A stretch of 24,937 nucleotides of DNA from an uncultured Planctomycetales bacterium (GTDB lineage Bacteria > Planctomycetota > Planctomycetia > Isosphaerales > Isosphaeraceae), in NCBI GenBank assembly GCA_937907525.1, contig CALCIB010000252.1, positions 1 through 24,937 on the forward strand. Direction: 5' to 3'. Positions 15,771 through 21,232 of the stretch are shown piece by piece. The notes under the pieces are model-generated. The model was not told the origin of the DNA, ran no database searches, and was given only the letters and a program-made list of their open reading frames with translations. The translations under genes and the position numbers were made by a program. Position 1 is the stretch's first letter, and each line of letters starts with the position of its first letter.

Positions 15771-16775
15771 GTGACTCGCACGCGGGTGCTGATCGTCGAT
15801 CGCGACGAACCCGAGCCCGATCTCATCGCCGAGGCCGCCGTCGTCCTTTCGCGCGGCGGCCTCGTCGCGTTCGCCACCGAGACCGTCTACGGCCTTGGCG
15901 CCGTCGCCACGAACGCCGACGCCGTCCGAGGGATCTTCCAGGCCAAGGGCCGACCCTCGAACAACCCCCTGATCGTCCACGCCGCCGACGTCGACCACGC
16001 GCGCCGATACGCCGCGCGCTGGGACGATCGCGCCGAAAGCCTGGCCCGGCGCTTCTGGCCCGGCCCGCTCACCCTGGTCGTTCCAAGGACCGCGAGCATC
16101 CCCGACGTCGTCGCCGCCGGAGGGCCGACCGTCGGCGTTCGCGTCCCCGCGCCGACGGTCGCGCGGCGCTTGATCGAGCGCGTCGGTCTTCCCCTGGCCG
16201 CCCCCAGCGCGAATCGCTCGAACCGGATCTCGCCGACCCTCGCCGAGCACGTCGCCGCCGACCTGGACGGTCGCGTCGACCTGATCCTCGACAGCGGCCC
16301 GACCGCCGTCGGCCTGGAATCGACCGTCCTGGACCTGACCGCCGAGCCTCCGCGCGTGCTTCGGCCGGGGCCGATCACGGCGGACGAACTGAGCGCGGCC
16401 CTGGGCGTCGCGGTGGAATCCGGCCCCGTCGCCACCGACCCCGGCCGCCTCGCCAGTCCGGGGATGCTCCCGGTCCACTACGCGCCGAAGACCCGCGCCC
16501 TTCGCGTTCCGACCGTCGCCGAGCTTGTCGCCGTCGACTGGCCCGAGCGCGCCGGGCTGATCGCGTTCGAGCCGCTCCCGGAAGGCTCGATCCCCGATCG
16601 CGTGGTCCGGTTCGTGTTGCCCGATCCGGTCGTCGCGGCGCGGGAGTTGTATCGGGCGCTCCACGACCTCGACGCGAGGGGCCTCGACCTCATCGTCGCC
16701 GTCGAGCCTCCCGCCGGCGCCGCCTGGGACGCGCCGCGGGACCGCCTGCGGCGCGCGACGACGCCGCATCGTTAG
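15771..16775 (+). CDS. L-threonylcarbamoyladenylate synthase, long Sua5 form
   Basis: This 334-aa enzyme makes threonylcarbamoyl-AMP from threonine, bicarbonate and ATP for the t6A37 modification of ANN-decoding tRNAs. The YrdC/TsaC domain covers about residues 18-205, with ATETVYGLG (35-43), the K-x-R/S-x-N signature in KGRPSNNPLIVH (59-70), FWPGPLTLV and LAAPSANRS. A C-terminal Sua5 domain (about 215-330) makes it the long Sua5 type rather than the short TsaC type. The start is the GTG at 15771, 19 bases after the decarboxylase stop. Its TAG stop overlaps the stop codon of the convergent ruvB gene. It should act with TsaB, TsaD and TsaE, none of which is in the window. Confidence 0.93.
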   Translation: MTRTRVLIVDRDEPEPDLIAEAAVVLSRGGLVAFATETVYGLGAVATNADAVRGIFQAKGRPSNNPLIVHAADVDHARRYAARWDDRAESLARRFWPGPLTLVVPRTASIPDVVAAGGPTVGVRVPAPTVARRLIERVGLPLAAPSANRSNRISPTLAEHVAADLDGRVDLILDSGPTAVGLESTVLDLTAEPPRVLRPGPITADELSAALGVAVESGPVATDPGRLASPGMLPVHYAPKTRALRVPTVAELVAVDWPERAGLIAFEPLPEGSIPDRVVRFVLPDPVVAARELYRALHDLDARGLDLIVAVEPPAGAAWDAPRDRLRRATTPHR

Positions 16776-17884
16776 GGGAACAACCGGCGCTGCGGGTCGA
16801 GCAGGTCTTCCTCGGGGTCGCGCTCCGGGACCGGCAGGCCGAGGTGGCGATAGGCCGAGGCGGTCGCCAGGCGACCTCGCGGGGTGCGGACGACGAACTC
16901 CCGGCGCAGGAGGTAAGGCTCGACCTCGTCGCGGATCGTGTCGACCGAGAGGGTCATCGTCGCGGCCAGGGCCTCGGCGCCGGTGGGGCCTCCCTTGAAG
17001 ACGCGGATCAGGGTGTCGAGGTAGCGGCGGTCCTGCTTGTCCATCCCCTCGGAGTCGATCTCCTGCATGGCCAGGGCGTCCTCGGCGATGGCGACGTCGA
17101 TCCTGCCGTCGGCGCGGGCGATGGCGTAGTCGCGGACCCATCGCAGCCGAGAGTTGGCGATCCGAGGCGTGCCGCGGCTGCGGCCGGCGAGTTCCCAGGC
17201 GGCCTCCGGGCTGATCTCGACCCGGAGTTTGGCGGCGTTGACGGTGATGATCCGCGCCAGGTCCTCCGGCTCGTAGAACTCCAGGTGCTCGTGCATGTGG
17301 AACCGCTCGCGAAGCGGCGAGGAGAGCATCCCGCTACGGGTGGTGGCCCCGATGATCGTGAACTTCTTCAAGGGGAGGTTGATCGTCCGCGCGGCCATTC
17401 CCTCGCCCAGGACGACGTCGACCCGGAAGTCCTCCATCACCGGGTAGATGAACTCCTCGACGGCGCGGGGGAGGCGGTGGATCTCGTCGATGAAGAGGAT
17501 CGAGCCCTCCGCCGCGTTGGTGAGGTAGGGCATCACGTCCATCTTCTTGTCCAGCGACGCGCCGCTGGTGAGGCTCAGCTCCACCCCCAGCTCGTTGTGC
17601 AGCACGCCGGCGAAGGTGGTCTTGCCCAGGCCCGGGGGGCCGTCGAAGAGGATGTGCGGCAGGGGCTCGCCGCGCTTCTTGGCCGCGGCCAGGGCGATCG
17701 CCAGCCGCTCGGCGACGGCGCGCTGGCCGATGATCTCGGCGAGCCGCTGGGGGCGCAGCTTCTCCTCCACCGGGTCGGGCGGCGCGGGGTCGTCGGCCCT
17801 GGCGTCGGCCCCGGCCCTGGCTTCGCGGTCGCGTTCGCGGTCGTCGTCGGGCTTCTTTCCGGTGATCTTCACTTCTCGGGCCAT
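16772..17884 (-). CDS. ruvB: Holliday junction branch-migration helicase RuvB
   Basis: RuvB is the hexameric AAA+ motor that, with RuvA, drives branch migration of Holliday junctions. This 370-aa copy has Walker A GPPGLGKT (82-89), Walker B LFIDEIHRL (from about 130), the sensor and arginine-finger region ATTRSGMLSSPLRERF, and the C-terminal winged helix (FKGGPTGAEALAATM ... RTPRGRLAT). It is complete. The first 40 residues are a highly charged extension (DDDRERDREAR) beyond the usual start of the family core at EEKLRPQ. GAGGGAGGACC precedes the ATG, which fixes the start. It lies downstream of ruvA on the same strand, but a 259-base gap with a structured inverted repeat separates them, so ruvB may have its own promoter or depend on read-through. 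Its stop overlaps the convergent Sua5 stop by three bases. Confidence 0.97.
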   Translation of the reverse strand: MAREVKITGKKPDDDRERDREARAGADARADDPAPPDPVEEKLRPQRLAEIIGQRAVAERLAIALAAAKKRGEPLPHILFDGPPGLGKTTFAGVLHNELGVELSLTSGASLDKKMDVMPYLTNAAEGSILFIDEIHRLPRAVEEFIYPVMEDFRVDVVLGEGMAARTINLPLKKFTIIGATTRSGMLSSPLRERFHMHEHLEFYEPEDLARIITVNAAKLRVEISPEAAWELAGRSRGTPRIANSRLRWVRDYAIARADGRIDVAIAEDALAMQEIDSEGMDKQDRRYLDTLIRVFKGGPTGAEALAATMTLSVDTIRDEVEPYLLRREFVVRTPRGRLATASAYRHLGLPVPERDPEEDLLDPQRRLFP

Positions 17885-17965
17885 GGCGTGGTCCTCCCTC
17901 GGCCGCGGCTCAGGGTGATACTGTTCGGCGTGAGATCGACACCCCCGCTAGCCGACGCCGGATGT

Positions 17966-18090
17966 CCCTTCTCCCCTTGTGGGAGAAGGTGGCCGAAGGC
18001 CGGATGAGGGGTGACGTTTCCAGAGGCTTCCGGTCGCGCCCACCCCTCATCCGCCCCTTCGGGGCACCTTCTCCCACAAGGGGAGAAGGG
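17966..18090. repeat. Structured inverted repeat between ruvA and ruvB
   Basis: Two arms face each other: 17966-18012 and the reverse complement of 18042-18090, with a 29-base spacer. Each arm contains a first hairpin (CCTTCTCCC, loop CTTGT, GGGAGAAGG), a second hairpin with a GAA loop, and the tail GGATGAGGGG. The arms are identical except in the second stem, which is GGCC-GAA-GGCC in one and GCCCC-GAA-GGGGC in the other, so both strands of the stem changed together. The element has REP/BIME or MITE-like character and no coding capacity. A second copy lies at 24759-24936. Confidence 0.85.
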
Positions 18091-18143
18091 GGCATGGCGC
18101 TCTTGGCCGCCGCGTATGCGGGTCGAGCCGGACGGTATTGGGC

Positions 18144-18794
18144 TCAGGGCTTCTCCCTTTGATAGATCGCTTCGATCAGATCGTTGACCGACTTGAACTT
18201 CTTCCGGCCGGCCAGCGCGTGGTCGATCAGCGCGCGGGCCTGGGCGTCGGAGTGGCCGACCGCCAACAGCGCGGCGTAGGCGTCGCTGACGACGTCGGGC
18301 GCGGCGCGGGCGGGCTCGCCGTTGGAGGGGGCGGGCTCGGAGGTCGAGCCGTCCGGGTTGACGATCAGGGCGTAGATGCCGACCTTGCGCCTCAGCTTCG
18401 CCACGATCCGCTCGGCGGTCGCCTCGCCGATGCCGGGGAAGGTGGAGAGGGTCTTCACGTCCTGCTCCTGGATCGTGCGGGCGATCTCGCGCACCGGGCG
18501 GACCATCGCCCGAAGCGCCTTCTTCACCCCCACGCCGTCGACCGAGCAGAAGGTCTCGAAGAACTGGCGGTCGATGGTCGAGAGGAAGCCGACGAGCCTG
18601 GGCGTCATCCGCCCCCCCATCGCCTGGCCCTCGATGTAGAACGAGGTATGCAGGGTGATCGGCTCCCCGGCCTTCCCCTGGACCTGCCGCCGGGTATGCT
18701 CCGGGATCAGCACCTCCAACTCGAAGGGCTCGACGACCAGCGTCAGGCACTCCTCCTCCACCGCCCCCAGCACGCCCCTGATCCGAGTGATCAC
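18144..18794 (-). CDS. ruvA: Holliday junction branch-migration protein RuvA
   Basis: RuvA binds four-way junctions as a tetramer and loads RuvB. The 216-aa product has the N-terminal OB domain (VITRIRGVLGAV ...), two helix-hairpin-helix motifs (CSVDGVGVKKALRAM and LSTFPGIGEATAERIV), a flexible acidic/alanine linker, and the C-terminal RuvB-binding domain (VVSDAYAALLAVGHSDAQARALI ... FKSVNDLIEAIY). The start is placed at a GTG giving V/M-ITRIRG, which lines up with the family's usual MIGRLRG. An in-frame ATG at 18821 would add nine residues but has no ribosome binding site. The family's common LxHTxFxVRED segment is altered to LHTSFYIEGQAMGG. ruvC is not adjacent, and ruvB follows after the repeat-bearing gap. 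Confidence 0.93.
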   Translation of the reverse strand: MITRIRGVLGAVEEECLTLVVEPFELEVLIPEHTRRQVQGKAGEPITLHTSFYIEGQAMGGRMTPRLVGFLSTIDRQFFETFCSVDGVGVKKALRAMVRPVREIARTIQEQDVKTLSTFPGIGEATAERIVAKLRRKVGIYALIVNPDGSTSEPAPSNGEPARAAPDVVSDAYAALLAVGHSDAQARALIDHALAGRKKFKSVNDLIEAIYQREKP

Positions 18795-19161
18795 CGTCGC
18801 CCCCCGCGCTTGAACGGCCATGTGTTTTTGTTCAGATGATTGTAGACCGCGAATCCGACTTACGCAAGCGGGATTCCGGCGCGTCGCGGCCGACCGGGCG
18901 GGCGCCGCGGCGGTCGATAACGGGTGAGCAAGCGATTGCGCGTCACGGTCCTTCGCCGCGGCTCGCGGCGGGCGGATCGGGAGGCGCGCGAGGCTTCGCG
19001 CGGCGACGTTCGCGAGGGCGCCCGCGAGCGTCCCCGCGAACGGGTCGGGAAGCGCCGCGCCGCGGCCTTCGCGCGGCGTTTCGCGCGGCGTCGCGCGGTC
19101 GCGGTTCGACGGAAACCCTGGAAAACTCCGGACGGAACGAGGATCGATAGAATGGCAATAG

Positions 19162-19175
19162 AATATGGATATTCA
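19162..19175. promoter_or_regulatory. Perfect palindrome GAATAT-GG-ATATTC, possible operator
   Basis: Two 6-base arms, perfectly inverted around a 2-base centre, sit in the only AT-rich island of a very GC-rich intergenic region, about 200 bases before the H1-like gene. Position and symmetry fit a binding site for a dimeric regulator. No regulator can be named. Confidence 0.35.
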
Positions 19176-19229
19176 AGTTTCGCGCGACGATTCGCTTCCG
19201 AGCCTCGAGGCGGCGCGGCGGCGGCGCGG

Positions 19230-19257
19230 CCGAAAAACCCGAAAATCCCCGAGAAAT
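19230..19257. repeat. Three imperfect short direct repeats (CCGAAAAAC type)
   Basis: CCGAAAAAC (19230-19238), CCGAAAATC (19239-19247) and CCCGAGAAAT (19248-19257) follow one another directly. They resemble iterons or a run of protein-binding sites, with a spacing near one helical turn. They lie about 120-145 bases before the H1-like start codon. Confidence 0.4.
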
Positions 19258-19375
19258 TCAAGGGTTTCGAAGCGTCTTCCTCTTCCACTGGGTCAAAGAT
19301 TTGGTATGAATTGGCGCAGGGGCCGCTCAATGAGAGATGGTCCGCCGTGAGATCACGTCCGAGACGAGGTGCCCG

Positions 19376-19771
19376 ATGGCCGCGAAGAAAGCGACACCCA
19401 AGAGCAGCGCCGTGAAGGCCGCCCCCAAGAAGGCCGTCACCAGGAAGGCCGCGGCCGCGAAGGCCCCGGTCGAGAAGGCCCCGGTCGAGAAGGCCCCCAA
19501 GAAGGCCGCGGCCGGCGTCAAGAAGACCGTCAAGAAGGCGGCGCCGGCGATCAAGCTGTCCGCCGCGCAGGAGAACCTGCTGAGGGAGATCGGCGGCGCC
19601 GGCGAGGCGGGCGTCGTCGCCTCCAAGAAGATCCAGAAGTCGCTCGACGCCCTCCAGAACAGGAAGCTCGTCAAGAAGGGGAAGAAGGAGGGGGAGTTCT
19701 TCAAGTACCACGTCTCCAAGGCGGGCGAGAAGCACCTCGCCGGCCTCGCCGCCCCCGCCGACCCCGCCTGA
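19376..19771 (+). CDS. Histone-H1-like lysine/alanine-rich protein with C-terminal winged-helix-like domain
   Basis: This 131-aa basic protein has two parts. Residues 1-60 are a disordered tail of lysine, alanine and proline (AAKKATPKSS ... KAPKKAAAGVKKTVKKAAP), like the tails of eukaryotic histone H1 and bacterial Hc1/AlgP-type proteins. Residues about 62-125 (LSAAQENLLREIGGAGEAGVVASKKIQKSLDALQNRKLVKKGKKEGEFFKYHVSKAGEKHLAG, described here in parts: helix AQENLLREI, helix KKIQKSLDALQNRKL, wing FFKYHVSKAGEKHL) look like a small winged-helix domain. It probably binds DNA and shapes the nucleoid, by inference from composition and fold pattern. GAGG lies 6 bases before the chosen ATG; the frame extends to 19337 without support. 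It is monocistronic, with a strong terminator downstream. Confidence 0.8.
   Translation: MAAKKATPKSSAVKAAPKKAVTRKAAAAKAPVEKAPVEKAPKKAAAGVKKTVKKAAPAIKLSAAQENLLREIGGAGEAGVVASKKIQKSLDALQNRKLVKKGKKEGEFFKYHVSKAGEKHLAGLAAPADPA
19461..19497 (+). repeat. In-frame 15-base tandem repeat in the H1-like tail
   Basis: The 15-base unit AGGCCCCGGTCGAGA occurs twice exactly (19461-19475 and 19476-19490), followed by a partial third copy (AGGCCCC). It encodes the repeated pentapeptide KAPVE. Because the unit is a multiple of three, slippage would change tail length without breaking the frame. Confidence 0.85.
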
Positions 19772-19804
19772 GCGCGACGACCCGCTCGTCCGCGACGACC
19801 CGCC

Positions 19805-19845
19805 AGGGCCGGTCCCGCGTCCACGCCGGGAGCCGGCCCTTTCTC
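19805..19845 (+). terminator. Intrinsic terminator after the H1-like gene
   Basis: AGGGCCGG-TCCCG pairs with CGGGA-G-CCGGCCCT with a single bulged base, giving a stem of 13 pairs around a short loop, followed directly by TTTCT. It starts 34 bases after the H1-like stop codon and is the clearest intrinsic terminator in the window. Confidence 0.75.
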
Positions 19846-19882
19846 ATGCGCCCGGCGGGACGGCCGCGACGCGAAGCCGGTC

Positions 19883-19911
19883 TTGGCGGCCTGGGCGGGG
19901 GCCGTTATGAT
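19883..19911 (+). promoter_or_regulatory. Sigma-70-type promoter of the HEAT-repeat lipoprotein gene
   Basis: TTGGCG (19883-19888) and TATGAT (19906-19911) are separated by 17 bases. Transcription would start near 19918, giving a leader of about 80 bases before the ATG at 19998. Confidence 0.55.
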
Positions 19912-19997
19912 CCCCGGGCCACGTCGATCGGTCTTGCTCGCGTCGCGATCTGGCGCGACGTCCCATCTCCATCGTCACGAAGGGTGGTTCCTCGGCC

Positions 19998-21101
19998 ATG
20001 GACGACCGAACTGTCTGGAGCGGCGCGGCCCGCGGGGTCGTCCTCGTCGCCCTCGTCGCGCTTTCGGCCTCGGGTTGCGCCCCATACATCGGCACCACGG
20101 CCAAGAGCTTCATGAAGCACGTCCGGACCAACCCCGACCCCAACGTCCGCTACCTCGCCTACACCAAGCTCGGGTCCAAGGACCTCTTCGACGACCCCCA
20201 GGACCGGGTCGCGGCCGTCGCCGTGCTGATCGACCGCTACAAGAAGGGGAAGGAGCCCCTGGCCAGCCGGGCGATGATCTGTCGGACGCTCGGCGAGTTG
20301 GGCGATCCCGCGGCCCGCGAGGTGCTCTTGAAAGCCGTCAACCACCCCGAGGCGGTGGTCAAGATCGAGGCCTGCCGCGCCCTGGGCAAGGTCGGCAAGT
20401 CGGAGGACGCCTCGGTCCTCGCGCGGATCATGACGCTCGACCCCCTGGAGGACGCGCGGGTCGCCGCCATCGACGGCCTGGCCGACCTCAAGAGCGACGA
20501 CCCGCGGATCACCAAGGTGCTGCTCGACGCCATGGAGCACGACGACCCGGCGATCCGCCTGGCCTCGCTCGACGCGCTTCGGAAGATCACCGGCAAGGAC
20601 CTGGGGACGGAGGTCGGCCCCTGGCGCAAGGATCTGGAGCCGCTCCTGGCCGCCGCCGAGCTGGCCGCCCCCTCCGACGCGCGCTCGCCGGCCGACGAGG
20701 CCGCCTCGAAATCGGCCGCCGCGCGCGGCCCGTTCGCCTCCTTGCCCGAGCCGGCCGAGGCCGACGCGGCCGAGCCGGGCGAGCCCCCGGCGAAGGCGGT
20801 CGCGACCGCGGGCGGGAAGTCGGCCGGGACCGCCGCGGCCGAGGCGGACGAGGACGAGGCCGCGACGAAGCCGATCAAGACCGCGGCGGCCGGGAAGTCG
20901 AAGCGGAGGCCGGCCAAGGCCGAGGCGGGCGAGGACGATGAGGAGGAGGACGCCACCCCGCCGTTCATCAGCTTCTTCCTGCGTCGCGGCAAGGCCCTCT
21001 CCGATCGCGAGCGCGAGCGCGCCCGCGCCCGCGCCGCGTCGGAGTGGGCCGACACCGACGCGCGGCTGAAGTCCAACGGCATCACCTCGCCCAATCGCTG
21101 A
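19998..21101 (+). CDS. HEAT-repeat (PBS-lyase-like) lipoprotein
   Basis: This 367-aa protein has an N-terminal hydrophobic segment (about residues 11-26) ending in ASGC, so Cys27 is a probable lipidation site, although -3 is Ala rather than the preferred Leu. The mature part (about 40-215) consists of helical HEAT/PBS-lyase-like repeats, seen as recurring D-P-x-x-R-x-x-A-x-x-x-L units: DPNVRYLAYTKLG, DPAAREVLLKAV, HPEAVVKIEACRALGKVG, DARVAAIDGLADL and DPAIRLASLDALRKI. The second half (about 225-320) is low-complexity Ala/Glu/Lys, strongly acidic near EAGEDDEEED, followed by a basic R/E-rich end. HEAT repeats form protein-binding solenoids, so a scaffold role at the membrane is likely but unproven. 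The gene has its own promoter and precedes mutS2 by 131 bases. No enzyme motif is seen. Confidence 0.85.
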   Translation: MDDRTVWSGAARGVVLVALVALSASGCAPYIGTTAKSFMKHVRTNPDPNVRYLAYTKLGSKDLFDDPQDRVAAVAVLIDRYKKGKEPLASRAMICRTLGELGDPAAREVLLKAVNHPEAVVKIEACRALGKVGKSEDASVLARIMTLDPLEDARVAAIDGLADLKSDDPRITKVLLDAMEHDDPAIRLASLDALRKITGKDLGTEVGPWRKDLEPLLAAAELAAPSDARSPADEAASKSAAARGPFASLPEPAEADAAEPGEPPAKAVATAGGKSAGTAAAEADEDEAATKPIKTAAAGKSKRRPAKAEAGEDDEEEDATPPFISFFLRRGKALSDRERERARARAASEWADTDARLKSNGITSPNR

Positions 21102-21232
21102 GCCACCCGCCGCGGCTGTTGGGATGGCCTCGCCACGCTCGGGCGCGTCATAATCACGCGACGACGCGAACCGCGCTCGGTCCCCGCGCGTCGGACGAGG
21201 ACCCCGCCGCGCGTCGGCACCCGAGAGGCGAG

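Larger units (their letters stand above)
18822..19375. other. Long intergenic region: CGCG-rich block, AT-rich island, iteron-like repeats
   Basis: About 550 bases separate the divergent ruvA and H1-like genes. About 18950-19110 is extremely rich in CGCG, with TTCGCGCGGCG occurring three times and several related variants. An AT-rich island (about 19145-19180) holds the perfect inverted repeat GAATAT-GG-ATATTC (19162-19175). Three imperfect 9-10-base direct repeats follow at 19230-19257. Arginine-rich open frames crossing the block, such as 18924-19415, are by-products of the CGCG repeats and have no family resemblance. No known RNA gene is recognised. No DnaA-box cluster is seen, so a replication origin is not supported. 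Confidence 0.55.

Noticed and set aside
17966..18090. The inverted repeat as a CRISPR fragment or a classical bidirectional terminator
   Set aside because: There are only two inverted arms, with no regular spacers or cas genes. No T-runs flank the stems. The layout with GAA-loop hairpins recurs at 24759-24936, so it is a dispersed repeat family.
18822..19375. A possible replication origin, because of the AT island and iteron-like repeats
   Set aside because: No DnaA-box cluster and no dnaA, dnaN, parA or rep gene are nearby. The repeats are too few and imperfect.
18924..19415. A 163-codon arginine-rich frame before the H1-like gene, tempting as a nucleoid protein
   Set aside because: The arginines come from the CGCG repeats, which read as Arg/Ala in several frames on both strands. 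There is no ribosome binding site and it overlaps the real gene out of frame.
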